From positions 1,116,001 through 1,180,000 of the forward strand of contig NZ_JABWQP020000001.1 of NCBI RefSeq assembly GCF_014268505.2: a stretch of DNA of 64,000 bases, written 5' to 3'. This DNA comes from Pseudomonas khorasanensis. Its GTDB lineage: Bacteria; Pseudomonadota; Gammaproteobacteria; Pseudomonadales; Pseudomonadaceae. The stretch's first letter is position 1. Each line of letters starts with the position of its first letter. The translations under genes and the position numbers were made by a program. Positions 7,362 through 16,527 of the stretch are shown piece by piece. The notes beneath the pieces were generated by a model. The model was given only the letters and a program-made list of their open reading frames with translations, had not been told where the DNA came from and searched no databases.

Positions 7362-8282
7362 TTAGCCGTGAACCCTGTTCACGGCTTTCAGGGCTGCGTT
7401 TTGCTGAAGCCGTTCGCTGAGAAAGTCCACAAACGTGCGCACTTTGGCCGGCACGCGTGGATGCTTGAGATAAACCACCTGAACGGGCAGCGCCGGCGGT
7501 TCAAACGCCTGGAGCACCAGTTCCAGTTCGCCGGCAGCCACCTGGCGGGCGATCTGATAAGACAGCACGCGGGTGATGCCCCAACCTGAACTGGCGATGT
7601 TGATCGCCGCCTGGTTGGCGGTCACTACGAGGCGTGGTTCGAAACGAAAGCTCAACGGCCCGTCGGCATGTGCAAATTGCCAGTCACTGAGCAAATGACT
7701 GGCGGACGACATGACGATATTGGCGCGGCTCAGGTCGGCCGGATGTTGCGGCCGGCCATAGCGGGCGAAGTAGTCAGGTGTGCCGCAGATGACCTGGCGG
7801 ACCTCGCCGACCTTGATCGCATGCTGATTGTTCTCGTGCAGATGGCCGATGCGTATCGCGACGTCGATGCCCTCCTCAGCCATATTCACCACCCGGTCCA
7901 CCAGCAATGCCTTGAGATGCACCGAGGCAAACGCATCGACATACTCGGCCAGCAATGGCGCAATGAACTGCTCACCAAACAGCACCGACGCGGTGACGCT
8001 CAAATGCCCGCACGGAACCCGATAACTGCCGGCGGCGGCTTCCTCCGCCTCATCGACATCGCACAGTATTCGCCGACAATCTTCCAGATAGCGGTGCCCG
8101 GCTTCAGTGAGGTGCACGCTGCGCGTGGTGCGTGACAGCAGCCGCGTGCCGATACGCTGCTCCAGCGTGGCGATCGCCCGAGTGACACTGGGTGGCGAGG
8201 TGTTCAAGCGACGGGCCGCCGCCGCGAAGCCTCCCTCCTCGGCCACGGCCAGGAACATGCGCATTTCCTGAAAACGATCCAT
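7362..8282 (-). CDS. LysR family transcriptional regulator
   Basis: This is a 306-residue cytoplasmic regulator. The N-terminal winged helix-turn-helix covers about residues 1-60 (MDRFQEMRMFLAVAEEG, LNTSPPSVTRAIATLE, LLSRTTRSVHLTEAG). The rest is the type-2 periplasmic-binding-like effector domain (residues 90-295), with the GIDVAIRIGHL segment typical of this subgroup. It converges on the hydrolase gene, so it is not obviously divergent from its target. The effector is unknown. Confidence 0.92.
   Translation of the reverse strand: MDRFQEMRMFLAVAEEGGFAAAARRLNTSPPSVTRAIATLEQRIGTRLLSRTTRSVHLTEAGHRYLEDCRRILCDVDEAEEAAAGSYRVPCGHLSVTASVLFGEQFIAPLLAEYVDAFASVHLKALLVDRVVNMAEEGIDVAIRIGHLHENNQHAIKVGEVRQVICGTPDYFARYGRPQHPADLSRANIVMSSASHLLSDWQFAHADGPLSFRFEPRLVVTANQAAINIASSGWGITRVLSYQIARQVAAGELELVLQAFEPPALPVQVVYLKHPRVPAKVRTFVDFLSERLQQNAALKAVNRVHG
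7365..7388 (+). terminator. intrinsic-type hairpin of the hydrolase transcript, inside the lysR 3' end
   Basis: GCCGTGAA (7365-7372), a 5-base loop and TTCACGGC (7378-7385), then TTTC. It follows the hydrolase stop by about 30 bases and overlaps the last codons of the converging lysR gene, so both functions share the same bases. Confidence 0.5.
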
Positions 8283-8323
8283 AGCTGGAAACCTGTCGAA
8301 GGTTCTGAAAAAACTACTGAACC

Positions 8324-8415
8324 CTGTGGGAGCGGGCTTGCCCGCGAAAGCGTCCTGTCAGCCAACATTACCGTTGACTGACACACCGCGTTCGCGAGCA
8401 GGCTCGCTCCCACAG
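8324..8415. repeat. REPIN (pair of inverted REP elements)
   Basis: Two inverted REP copies, beginning CTGTGGGAGCGGGCTTGCCC and ending GCGAGCAGGCTCGCTCCCAC, are separated by a short spacer with TGTCAGCCAAC / GTTGACTGACA. The first arm is a GCGGGCTTGCCCGC variant and the second is the common form. It lies between lysR and the GST gene. Confidence 0.85.
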
Positions 8416-8436
8416 GGGGATCTGCATGCATGTGTT

Positions 8437-9066
8437 TCAAGCGGTCTGCAGGCCAACCGCTGTCCGTTGCATGCCAACGAAGTTGGGCAATGCTTCAACT
8501 CGCCCCAACCACGCCTGTACATTCGGATATTCATCCAGCGAGACATTGCCTTCCGGCGCGTGCGCGACATAAGTGTAGGCGGCCACATCGGCAACGGTAG
8601 GCTTGTCGCCGGCGAGAAATGTGCTGCTCGCCAACTCGTCTTCCATCACTTGCAACAGCGCGTGCGAACGTTTGATTGCGTCGGCGGCGTCGTAGCCGGC
8701 ACCGAACACCGTGATCAAGCGCGCCGTGGCGGGGCCGGAGCTGATCTGGCCGGCAGCGACCGACAGCCAGCGTTGCACACGGGCCTGCTCGACCGGGTCG
8801 CTCGGCAGCCATTGGCCGTTGCCGTATTTGCCGGCGAGGTAAACCAGAATGCCGTTGGAATCAGCGAGCACCGTGCCGTTGTCGTCAATCACCGGCACTT
8901 GGCCGAAACGGTTGAGGGCGAGGAATTCAGGCGTTTTGTGCGCGCCTTTCATGAGGTCAACAAACACCAGTTCGGTCGGAACCTGCAGCAGGGACAACAT
9001 CAACTCGACGCGATGCGAGTGGCCGGACAACGGATGGCGATACAGTTTGACGGCTGACTGAGACAT
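8437..9066 (-). CDS. glutathione S-transferase
   Basis: This is a 209-residue cytoplasmic enzyme. The N-terminal thioredoxin-like domain (residues 1-82) has [18 protein letters not shown], the glutathione-binding cis-proline in FGQVPVIDD, and [15 protein letters not shown]. The C-terminal helical domain (90-205) includes [15 protein letters not shown], the N-capping box of the GST fold. The start has AGGAG about 8 bases upstream. It probably conjugates glutathione to an electrophile; the specific substrate is unknown. Confidence 0.92.
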   Translation of the reverse strand: MSQSAVKLYRHPLSGHSHRVELMLSLLQVPTELVFVDLMKGAHKTPEFLALNRFGQVPVIDDNGTVLADSNGILVYLAGKYGNGQWLPSDPVEQARVQRWLSVAAGQISSGPATARLITVFGAGYDAADAIKRSHALLQVMEDELASSTFLAGDKPTVADVAAYTYVAHAPEGNVSLDEYPNVQAWLGRVEALPNFVGMQRTAVGLQTA

Positions 9067-9348
9067 GACGTGCTCCTGAATTGTTAAGGATCGACCCGCT
9101 GATCGTGTCGATGGCGTTCATCCTGCTCTCGCACCGCAAATCGCGGAATCCTCAGCAAACACAATCGAGCATTTCAGCCAGCGAAATAATCAGGCGCCTC
9201 TTTAACCTCGCGCCGGGATCATTTCATGGCCTGAAACAGTGGATTGCAGTTTCTGGCCATTCCCTCCGATCAGGCCGAGGGCGAACATGAGCCCACTTGA
9301 GCCCGACGGTGGCGGCACCCCGGCTCGTAGCAAACGAGGAGAACCGAA

Positions 9349-11400
9349 ATGGACACAGCATCGAAACCGCAGCCCTCGCCCTGGCATGAAGGTGAGCTCA
9401 CCCTGCAACGTGCCGTCGGCGCGGTGGAGATGATGGTCGGCGTGGGCCAGCGACAACTGGCCCGCGACTGGATGCCAGACCAGCACCGCGAGTTTTATGC
9501 GCAACTGCCGTTCGTCGTGCTCGGCGCGGTGGACGCCCAGGGTGATCCGTGGGCCACGCTGCGCACCGGCCAACCGGGTTTCATGGATTCGCCATCGCCA
9601 CAGATCCTCAGGATCAAACTCGACGCGCAGCTCAACGACCCGGCAAATCAGGGCCTACAGTTAGGCGATGCCATCGGCATGCTCGGCATCGAACTGCACA
9701 CCCGTCGGCGTAATCGCATGAACGGCAACATCAGCCGCCGCGATAACGACAGCCTGGAAATCGACGTCACTCAGGCTTACGGCAACTGCCCGCGCTACAT
9801 CAATCTGCGCCATTACGCCTTCGTCGATGAGACCACTGACACCGCGCTCGACTTGCCTGTCAGCGAACCTTTGGTCCGCGACATGATCACTGGCGCCGAC
9901 TCGTTTTACGTCGCCACTTACGTGGTGCGCGACGGCCAGCGGCAAGTGGATGTGTCCCATCGCGGCGGCAAGTCCGGCTTTGTGCACATGGACGACTACG
10001 GCACCCTGACCATTCCCGACTTTTCCGGCAATCTGTTTTTCAACACCCTGGGCAACATCCTGCTCAACCCGCGCGCAGGGCTGACCTTCATCGACTTTGA
10101 AAGCGGCGACCTGTTGCAGATGACCGGCACCGCTGAAGTGCTGCTGGACGATCCGCAGATCACCGCATTCCAGGGCGCCGAGCGCCTGTGGCGGTTCAAG
10201 CCGCAGCGCATTGTTTACCGTCAGGCCGCGCTGCCGTTGCGTTGGGCCGAGCAACCTGACGGCGATTCGCCCAACTCAGAAATGACCGGCAGTTGGGATC
10301 AGACCCGCGAACGGCTGCAGGCCGAAGCGTTACGCAATCAATGGCGTGCGCTGCATGTGGCGCGGGTTGTTGATGAAAGTCCGCACATCCGTTCGTTTTA
10401 CCTGCAAGCCAACGACGGCTTCGGCCTGCCACGCTTCGAACCGGGCCAGCACTTGCCGATCAAGGTCTTGCTCGACGGACAGGCCGCTGCGTCGATCCGC
10501 ACCTACAGCGTTTCCAGCGCACCTTCGGATGAATTTCTGCGCATCAGCGTCAAGCGCGACGGCACGGTGTCTTCGCATCTGCATGATCGCGTTCAGGCGC
10601 TGGACCTGATCGAAGCCCGCGCGCCGCAAGGCGACTTCACCGTGGACGCCACCGAGCGGCGACCGCTGGTGCTGCTGGCCGCAGGTGTCGGCGTGACGCC
10701 GCTGCTGTCGATGTTGCGCGAGGTTGTCTATCAAGGAAAACGCATCAACCGCATGCGCCCGACCTGGGTGGTGCAAAGCAGTCGCACCGTTGAAGACCTG
10801 GCCTTTCGGGCCGAAATAGACGCCTTGGCCGCGCGCGCGGGCGACAAGGTTCGTGTGCTACGGGTGGTCAGCCAGCCACCGCTGTCGGCTACGCCGCAGG
10901 GTTACGACCACGCCGGGCGCATCGACATCGCCTTGCTGAAAAATCTGCTACCGCTGGATGACTACGATTTCTACCTGTGCGGTCCGGGGAGTTTCACTCA
11001 GGCGCTGTACGACGGCCTGCGCAAAATGCGTATCCCCGATGACCGCATTCACGCTGAAACCTTCGGCCCGTCGACGCTGATTCGCGATGTGGAAATCAGT
11101 ACCCCGGCGCCGCCGCAAGTGCCGGTAGCCGAGGAGCCGGTCAAGGTGCTGTTCGCCACGTCCGGCAAGGAGGCGCGTTGGGAACCGGGCAGCGGCACGT
11201 TACTGGAACTGGCCGAGGCACGCGGTCTGAACCCGGAGTTCAGCTGTCGCGGAGGTTCGTGCGGCACCTGCAAAACCCGCCTGAGCAGCGGCCAGGTGCA
11301 TTACCTCAGCCCGCCGGCCATGCGCCTGGCGGACGATGAAGTGCTGATCTGCTGCGCCGCCCCGGCGCAGGGCAGCGACACCCTGGTGCTCGACATTTGA
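9349..11400 (+). CDS. PNPOx-like / ferredoxin reductase / [2Fe-2S] ferredoxin fusion protein
   Basis: This 683-residue protein has three modules in one chain. Residues about 40-300 form a pyridoxamine-phosphate-oxidase-like flavin-binding split barrel (GQPGFMDSPS, FSGNLFFNTLGNILLNPRAGL). Residues about 330-570 are an FAD/NAD(P)-binding ferredoxin-reductase module (RTYSVSSAP for FAD, LAAGVGVTPLLSML for the nucleotide, FYLCGPGSF). Residues about 600-683 are a plant-type [2Fe-2S] ferredoxin with Cys633, Cys638, Cys641 and Cys668 or Cys669. The layout suggests electrons pass from NAD(P)H through FAD and the cluster to a flavin or haem acceptor. The start has GAGGAG 8 bases upstream. A small gene follows closely. 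The substrate is not known. Confidence 0.88.
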   Translation: MDTASKPQPSPWHEGELTLQRAVGAVEMMVGVGQRQLARDWMPDQHREFYAQLPFVVLGAVDAQGDPWATLRTGQPGFMDSPSPQILRIKLDAQLNDPANQGLQLGDAIGMLGIELHTRRRNRMNGNISRRDNDSLEIDVTQAYGNCPRYINLRHYAFVDETTDTALDLPVSEPLVRDMITGADSFYVATYVVRDGQRQVDVSHRGGKSGFVHMDDYGTLTIPDFSGNLFFNTLGNILLNPRAGLTFIDFESGDLLQMTGTAEVLLDDPQITAFQGAERLWRFKPQRIVYRQAALPLRWAEQPDGDSPNSEMTGSWDQTRERLQAEALRNQWRALHVARVVDESPHIRSFYLQANDGFGLPRFEPGQHLPIKVLLDGQAAASIRTYSVSSAPSDEFLRISVKRDGTVSSHLHDRVQALDLIEARAPQGDFTVDATERRPLVLLAAGVGVTPLLSMLREVVYQGKRINRMRPTWVVQSSRTVEDLAFRAEIDALAARAGDKVRVLRVVSQPPLSATPQGYDHAGRIDIALLKNLLPLDDYDFYLCGPGSFTQALYDGLRKMRIPDDRIHAETFGPSTLIRDVEISTPAPPQVPVAEEPVKVLFATSGKEARWEPGSGTLLELAEARGLNPEFSCRGGSCGTCKTRLSSGQVHYLSPPAMRLADDEVLICCAAPAQGSDTLVLDI

Positions 11401-11418
11401 ATCAAGAGGAGGTGCGCG

Positions 11419-11634
11419 ATGAACCCGTCTGTTGAAACCCACGCCGTCGTTTGGCCGCAGGACACACCCGCGCTGTCGGCCAGCGAATGCGAACGCAGCT
11501 TTTTACTGCCACAACTGATGGGCTCGCTCGCTGGTGAAACCTGTGCGATGACGGGATCATTCAGCCAACGTGACGATCGCCCCTTGAGCCCTCAAGGCTG
11601 GTTCTCCCGTGGGCTCAAGGCTTTGTTTTCCTGA
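11419..11634 (+). CDS. small hypothetical protein following the fusion reductase
   Basis: This is a 71-residue protein with an excellent ribosome-binding site (GAGGAGGT, 6 bases before ATG), beginning 18 bases after the fusion reductase stop and so probably in the same operon. It has a hydrophilic N-terminus, MTGSFSQRDDRP in the middle and a short hydrophobic-basic end (WFSRGLKALFS) that may form an amphipathic helix. I do not recognise the family. It could be an accessory peptide of the reductase. Confidence 0.6.
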   Translation: MNPSVETHAVVWPQDTPALSASECERSFLLPQLMGSLAGETCAMTGSFSQRDDRPLSPQGWFSRGLKALFS

Positions 11635-11642
11635 TCGCCGTG

Positions 11643-13049
11643 TCAGGCCTTGCTTACCGCCGCCACCCTCCCCGCCGGCCCATGCTGGCGGCTGGTGATC
11701 AACCCGACGAATGAAATGATCAACGCAAGGCCAATCGTCGAGGTCACTTCAAGTCGATGGTCAGGGGTGATCATCATTACCGCCAGGGCCGCGCAGATAA
11801 ACGCGATGACCAGCCAGGTGAGCCACGGGAAAAGCCACATGCGCAAGGTCAGTTCGACTTGCTCCCTTTCCAGGCGGCGGCGCGTGCGCAACTGCGAAAT
11901 CGCGATCACAAGGTAAACCAGCAAAGCGATTGCACCGGAACTGGCGAGCAGGAATTGAAACAGTCCGGCCGGCATGAAGTAGCTGAGCAACGTCACGCCG
12001 GCGCCGATCACCGTGCTGGCGATGACGGCGGCGCGTGGCACACCGGCGGTCGAAGTCACCTTCAGTGCGGGCGGCGCGTCGCCTCGTCGGCCCAGTGAGT
12101 ACAGCATGCGTGAAGAAATGTAGATCGACGAGTTCATGCAACTGGCCACCGCGATCAACACGACCACGTCTACGAGAAATTTGGCGTTGGGGATGTTCAT
12201 CAGTTCCAGTGCGCGCTGGTAAGAGCCAACCGACGCGAGTTGCGGGTCATTCCACGGCACCACGGAAATCACCACGAAGATCGACAGCAGATAGAAGATG
12301 CCGATACGCCAGATCACCGAACGGGTGGCCTTGGCGATGTTCTGCGCCGGGTTGTTCGATTCCGCTGCGGCGATCGTCACCGCTTCCGTGCCGATGAAAC
12401 TGAACATGATTGTGATGAAGGCGCCCACCACCGCTGACAAGCCGTTGGGCGCAAAACCGCCGTGCTCCGCCATCAGTGTGCTCAAGCCGCTGGCTTCACG
12501 CTCTGGAATCCAGCCCATCAACACCGCGAAGCCCAAGCCAATGAAGCCGATGATCGCAATGACCTTGGCCATCGCGAACCAGAACTCGAACTCACCGTAT
12601 TTCGCCACGCTGAACAGGTTGGTAATCACCAGAAGGACAATCGACAGCAAGGCGAACAACCAGGCATCGATCTGGGGAAACCATTGATTGAGCACGTGCC
12701 CGGCGGCCAGCGCTTCGATCGGAATCACCAGCACCCAGAACCACCAATAGAGCCAGCCGATAGTGAACCCGGCCCAGCGGCCGATGGCTTGATCGGCGTA
12801 GGTGGAAAACGAGCCGGTGTCGGGATGCGCGACGGCCATTTCGCCAAGCATGCGCATGACCAGCACCACCAGCAGACCGGAAAACAGATAAGCGAGTAAC
12901 ACCGCTGGGCCGGCGGCGGCGATGGCGTGGCCTGAGCCAACGAAAAGTCCTGCGCCGATGATGCCGGCAATGGAGAGCATGGTGACGTGACGCGGTTTGA
13001 AACCTTGCGCCAACTGACCGTTGGAGTCCTTGGGGTTCAGGCTGTTCAT
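11643..13049 (-). CDS. gabP: amino acid permease, GabP-like
   Basis: This is a 468-residue inner-membrane transporter of the APC superfamily with 12 predicted helices. The N-terminal signature KPRHVTMLSIAGIIGAGLFVGSG, then GPAVLLAYLFSGLLVVLVMRMLGEMAVA and TGSFSTYADQAIGRWAGF, closely follow gamma-aminobutyrate permease GabP (466 residues in E. coli). It imports a small amino acid by proton symport. Pseudomonas genomes carry several GabP-like permeases, so 4-aminobutyrate is likely but unproven. No gabD or gabT gene is next to it. Confidence 0.85.
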   Translation of the reverse strand: MNSLNPKDSNGQLAQGFKPRHVTMLSIAGIIGAGLFVGSGHAIAAAGPAVLLAYLFSGLLVVLVMRMLGEMAVAHPDTGSFSTYADQAIGRWAGFTIGWLYWWFWVLVIPIEALAAGHVLNQWFPQIDAWLFALLSIVLLVITNLFSVAKYGEFEFWFAMAKVIAIIGFIGLGFAVLMGWIPEREASGLSTLMAEHGGFAPNGLSAVVGAFITIMFSFIGTEAVTIAAAESNNPAQNIAKATRSVIWRIGIFYLLSIFVVISVVPWNDPQLASVGSYQRALELMNIPNAKFLVDVVVLIAVASCMNSSIYISSRMLYSLGRRGDAPPALKVTSTAGVPRAAVIASTVIGAGVTLLSYFMPAGLFQFLLASSGAIALLVYLVIAISQLRTRRRLEREQVELTLRMWLFPWLTWLVIAFICAALAVMMITPDHRLEVTSTIGLALIISFVGLITSRQHGPAGRVAAVSKA

Positions 13050-13285
13050 GGGTTCTTATTGTTCTCATGATCGTCGTTTGGGCCACTGACTGAGCGTCAG
13101 GCGATCATCATTTCCTTGTGTCGGGATCAGGCGAAAGCAGCGACGCAGACGCTTTGCCGACGAAATGATGCTTCACCTTACGTGGCCCGACCGCCGTGCA
13201 ACTAGCCTGAGTGCGGCATGCCGATGCCTGATCTCGACATGCCACACTCGGGCCATCACGGGTCGGCAACGACCGATGCGATGAG

Positions 13286-15409
13286 TTACAGCGTGTAGGA
13301 GATCCCCACCTGCACCGTTCTCGGCGCGCCCGGATAGGCGTAAACGTTGCCGAACGCACCTTCTTCGTAGTCGCGATCGAAAAGATTTTTCACGTCAAGA
13401 TTGAGCCGTACCTTGTCGTTGAGCTTATAAAAGCTCAGCAGGTCGACCACGGTGTAACTGCCCAACGAAAACGCGGTGTTGGCGGTCTGCCCGGCGCGTT
13501 CATCGACGTATTTGAGGCCAGTGCCGAGGCCGAGACCTTTGAGCGTGCCGTCCTGAAACTCGTACATGTTGAGCAGGCTGAAGCTGTTCTTCGGAATGTT
13601 CAGCAGGCGTGTGCCGGAACGCAGCGTGTTGTCCTTGGTGACCTCGGCGTCGACGTAGGCATAACCGCCGATGACGCGCCACTCGGGGGTGAGATTGCCG
13701 GTGACGTTGACGTCGAAACCCCGACTGCGCACTTCGCCGGCCGCGACGCTGAATGTCGAGTCCACTGGGTCGGTGGTCAGCACGTTGCGTTTTTCGATCT
13801 GGTAGATCGCCGCGTCCACGCTCAACTGCTGATCCAGCGCTTCCCACTTGAGCCCCATCTCATAGGATTTGCCTTTTTCCGGGGCGAAACCGCCGCCTTC
13901 GCGACTGGCGCCGGTGTTGGGCTTGAACGAGCGGGCGGTGTTGGCGTAGACCGCCAGGGTCTCGGTCAGATCGTATGTCACACCGATACGCGGGGTGACG
14001 GCGTTGTCGCTGGCCTGCCAGCTCTTGCCGCCCGGCACGAAGGTTTCGTAGTCATGCTCGAAGCGTTCGAAGCGCGCTCCGGCCAGAACCTTGAGCTTGT
14101 CAGTCACCGCGACCTGATCCTGCACGAAGGCGGCATAAGTCTTGAGGTTTTCTTTATCGTGGGTCGGCGTGCGCGTCAGCGCCGGACGCGGCTGGCCGTA
14201 GACAGGATTGAAGATGTCGATCGGATAGGCGCCGACCGCGCCGCTGGAGCGCTGGATGATGGACTTGTAGTCATAGTCTTCGTACTCGATGCCGGTGAGC
14301 AAGGTGTGCTGCAAGCCGCCGGTGTTGAAATGGCCGGTGAGGTTGAGCTGGGTGTCCTTGTCAGTCCATTCCAGCTTGCGGTAGTTGAAATTGCGCCCCA
14401 GCGTACGGCCGTCGGCGGCAATGCCGTTGGCTTCGATCGCGTCACCCTTGAGCGAGCCGTCGAGCCACTGGAAGCCTCCGCCCAGTGTCCAGTCGTCATT
14501 GAGCATGTGCTCGAAACGCAACTGCGCCATGTTGTTGTCGTTGTGCAGTTTGCCGACGTCTTTTTCGCCGAAGAACGTATCGCGCGAGGCGGTGCCGATC
14601 TGCGCCGGATAGCGCGTCACACCGCGATCGAGCGGCGCATTGTTGCGCATGAAGTCGCCTTCGAAAATCAGTTTCGTCGCGTCGGCGGCCTGCCAGGTCA
14701 ACACGGGGGTGATGCCGTAGCGTTCCGTTTCGACGTGATCGCGGAAGGTATCACCGCCCTCGCCCACCACGTTCAAGCGATAGGCCAGGCGGCCTTCTTC
14801 GTCGAGCGGACCGGAAGCGTCCAGGGTGCCGCGCTTCATGCCTTGGTCATTCAACTGACTGCCCAGCGTTACGGTGCGCTCGGGCAGCGGCTGTTTGGAC
14901 ACCACGTTGAAGGTGCCGCCGGGATCGCCACGGCCATACAGCATGGTCGCCGGGCCGCGCAGCACTTCCAGACGCTCGATGGTGTTGGCATCGGGCATGT
15001 TCGGGTAGCCACGGTTGATCGGAAAACCGTTGCGGTAGAACTCACCGGTGGTGAAGCCCCGAACGGTAAAACTGGTCAGGCCCTGCCCGCCGAAATTGTT
15101 CGCGCGGCCGACGCCGCCGGCGTAATCCAGCGCGTCCTGCAAACGCGTCGCGCCGATATCTTCGACTGCGTCTTTGGGCACCACACTGATCGATTGCGCG
15201 GTTTCATGGATCGAAGTGTCGGTGCGCGTGGCACTGGCCGAGCGGGTCGCACGATAGCCTTGCACCGGACCGTCTGCCCTTTCGTAGTCAGCGGTGCCGA
15301 CCACATCGGTGGCCTCCAGCTCAAGCGTTGAGGACGGTTCGGCTGGCTCAGCCAAGGAGGAAGAAGACAACGCCTGCAGCACACAAATGGAAAGCAGAGT
15401 TCGACGCAT
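13286..15409 (-). CDS. TonB-dependent siderophore receptor
   Basis: This is a 707-residue outer-membrane receptor. A short signal peptide (MRRTLLSICVLQALSSSSLA) leads into the plug domain (about residues 60-180), with IHETAQSISVVPKDAVED, GATRLQDALDYAGGV and TIERLEVLRGPATMLYGRGDPGG. The 22-strand barrel follows and ends in VGISYTL. The VVSKQPLP segment and length fit siderophore receptors of the FhuE/FoxA type. There is no N-terminal signalling (STN) domain, so it should not drive an ECF sigma/anti-sigma pair. A Fur-box-like sequence lies upstream. The ligand is unknown. Confidence 0.92.
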   Translation of the reverse strand: MRRTLLSICVLQALSSSSLAEPAEPSSTLELEATDVVGTADYERADGPVQGYRATRSASATRTDTSIHETAQSISVVPKDAVEDIGATRLQDALDYAGGVGRANNFGGQGLTSFTVRGFTTGEFYRNGFPINRGYPNMPDANTIERLEVLRGPATMLYGRGDPGGTFNVVSKQPLPERTVTLGSQLNDQGMKRGTLDASGPLDEEGRLAYRLNVVGEGGDTFRDHVETERYGITPVLTWQAADATKLIFEGDFMRNNAPLDRGVTRYPAQIGTASRDTFFGEKDVGKLHNDNNMAQLRFEHMLNDDWTLGGGFQWLDGSLKGDAIEANGIAADGRTLGRNFNYRKLEWTDKDTQLNLTGHFNTGGLQHTLLTGIEYEDYDYKSIIQRSSGAVGAYPIDIFNPVYGQPRPALTRTPTHDKENLKTYAAFVQDQVAVTDKLKVLAGARFERFEHDYETFVPGGKSWQASDNAVTPRIGVTYDLTETLAVYANTARSFKPNTGASREGGGFAPEKGKSYEMGLKWEALDQQLSVDAAIYQIEKRNVLTTDPVDSTFSVAAGEVRSRGFDVNVTGNLTPEWRVIGGYAYVDAEVTKDNTLRSGTRLLNIPKNSFSLLNMYEFQDGTLKGLGLGTGLKYVDERAGQTANTAFSLGSYTVVDLLSFYKLNDKVRLNLDVKNLFDRDYEEGAFGNVYAYPGAPRTVQVGISYTL

Positions 15410-15493
15410 GAGGTGAAACCTTTACGAATAGGCCAGAACGAAGGGCAAAACCGCCAGTTAAAACGCGGCGCATGGTATACCGACGCATTCGTA

Positions 15494-15512
15494 ATTGAAA
15501 CGTATTCTTATT
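15494..15512 (-). promoter_or_regulatory. possible Fur box of the TonB receptor gene
   Basis: Read on the minus strand this is AATAAGAATACGTTTCAAT, which by my alignment matches 14 of 19 positions of the P. aeruginosa-type Fur site AATGAGAATAATTATCATT. It sits about 85-100 bases upstream of the receptor start codon. Iron repression of this gene would be expected. Confidence 0.45.
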
Positions 15513-15581
15513 TGTCATGTTGGTCAGGGTGAAAAAGCAGCAGATCGCTCAGACTGAACGCGCGGTATCAAAGGCACTTGA

Positions 15582-15615
15582 CCTTGTGGGAGCTGGCTTG
15601 CCAGCTCCCACAAGG
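15582..15615. repeat. perfect REP palindrome, class B
   Basis: A 16-bp arm beginning CCTTGTGGGAGCTGGC, a TT centre and the exact complementary arm ending GCCAGCTCCCACAAGG. This is the GAGCTGGC REP type standing alone, between the receptor promoter and the TetR gene end. Confidence 0.85.
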
Positions 15616-15657
15616 ATTCGGGACTGAAATCAACATTGATGGTCGCCACAAGACCGT

Positions 15658-15680
15658 GTGGGAGCGAGCCTGCTCGCGAA
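15658..15680. repeat. single REP element, class A
   Basis: One arm of the common REP (GTGGGAGCGAGCCTGCTCGC then GAA) without an inverted partner nearby. With the class B palindrome 43 bases before it, it fills the spacer downstream of the TetR gene. Confidence 0.75.
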
Positions 15681-15729
15681 GAGGCCGGTCGCTTCACCCT
15701 CGATCCTGGGTGACTGGCCCGTGACAGAT

Positions 15730-16314
15730 TCAGACCCGCAGCAATTGCCGGGTCATGGCCATCGAAGTGTCCAGCGACTGCCCGGTGCGCTGCAATTTAT
15801 TCAGCAGGCTCGCCCCCAGCCAGAGCTGATACAGCGTTTCCGCCAGATGCCGCGCATCGCCCTGGGGGAGGCTTTTGTCGGCCTGGCCCTGTTCGATGCA
15901 TTCGGTGATGCGCGCGACGATTCGCTCGGCGCCGTCGCGCAAGGTCAGGCGCATCGATTCGGAGAGGTCCGCGACTTCGGCGCTGAGTTTCACCACCAGG
16001 CATTCGTCACCGTGGCCTTCCAGGGTGCAGCGGTTCTGCCAGCCCTGCCAGTAATCCATCAACCGCTCAAACGCGGTCAACCCGGGCAGCGTCAGGCGAC
16101 GTTCCATGTCGGCGAGGTAGTCGACAAAGTAATCCTCAAGCAGCGCCTGACCGTACAGCTCCTTGGATTTGAAGTAGTGATAGAACGAGCCTTTGGGCAC
16201 GCCGGCGGTTTGCAGGATTTCGTTGAGGCCGACACTGGTGAAGCCCTTCTCGGCCATCATCCGGTGGCCGGTGTCGAGCAAGTGTTGGCGCGTGTCGTCG
16301 TAGGTCGGTTTCAT
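15730..16314 (-). CDS. nemR: TetR/AcrR family repressor, NemR-like
   Basis: This is a 194-residue regulator. The start ATG at 16312-16314 is preferred over a TTG seven codons upstream. The helix-turn-helix lies at about residues 8-55 (TRQHLLDTGHRMMAEKGFTSVGLNEI, AGVPKGSFYHYFKSKE). The C-terminal domain (GDECLVVKLSAEVADLSESMR) has the C-x-V-x-K-x-S-x-E-V-x-D-x-S signature of the NemR/AcuR group. In E. coli NemR a reactive cysteine senses electrophiles and chlorine species; Cys in DECLVV is the likely equivalent. It is divergent from a DJ-1 gene and an OYE gene, and three copies of one palindrome flank these genes. Confidence 0.88.
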   Translation of the reverse strand: MKPTYDDTRQHLLDTGHRMMAEKGFTSVGLNEILQTAGVPKGSFYHYFKSKELYGQALLEDYFVDYLADMERRLTLPGLTAFERLMDYWQGWQNRCTLEGHGDECLVVKLSAEVADLSESMRLTLRDGAERIVARITECIEQGQADKSLPQGDARHLAETLYQLWLGASLLNKLQRTGQSLDTSMAMTRQLLRV

Positions 16315-16335
16315 GGGGCGCAAAATTCCAGGCAA

Positions 16336-16350
16336 TAGACCAGTCGTATA
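16336..16350. promoter_or_regulatory. NemR-type operator copy A (before tetR)
   Basis: TAGACCAGTCGTATA, 22 bases upstream of the repressor start codon. It shares TAGACCAGTCG with the two other copies (which read on the opposite strand) and has one mismatch in the right arm. It should provide autoregulation. Confidence 0.7.
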
Positions 16351-16411
16351 GTTTTCCAGGAACGGGAGTTTGCCATATCTGCCGATTGAAAGCCTGTCCT
16401 GAAAAAATTAC

Positions 16412-16426
16412 TAGACGACTGGTCTA
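16412..16426. promoter_or_regulatory. NemR-type operator copy B (before the DJ-1 gene)
   Basis: TAGACGACTGGTCTA: perfect TAGAC/GTCTA arms around a 5-base centre. It lies about 100 bases upstream of the DJ-1/PfpI gene in the divergent spacer. Confidence 0.75.
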
Positions 16427-16527
16427 ATTGGAAACTATGCTGCGCCCCGACACACCAAATTCATGCGGTGTCGACGCCGAGCGAATTCCTCGCCTGCTGC
16501 CGATGCCTGACCAACCCAGGGTGCTCT

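Noticed and set aside
13209..13249. Imperfect hairpin GAGTG-GGCATG / CATGCC-CACTC in the spacer before the permease
   Set aside because: A mismatch, a 17-base loop and no T-run; no clear role between the divergently placed genes.
14054..15331. 425-codon plus-strand frame opposite the TonB receptor
   Set aside because: It lies wholly antisense to a clear receptor gene; high GC gives long frames on the reverse strand. No domain or ribosome-binding site supports it.
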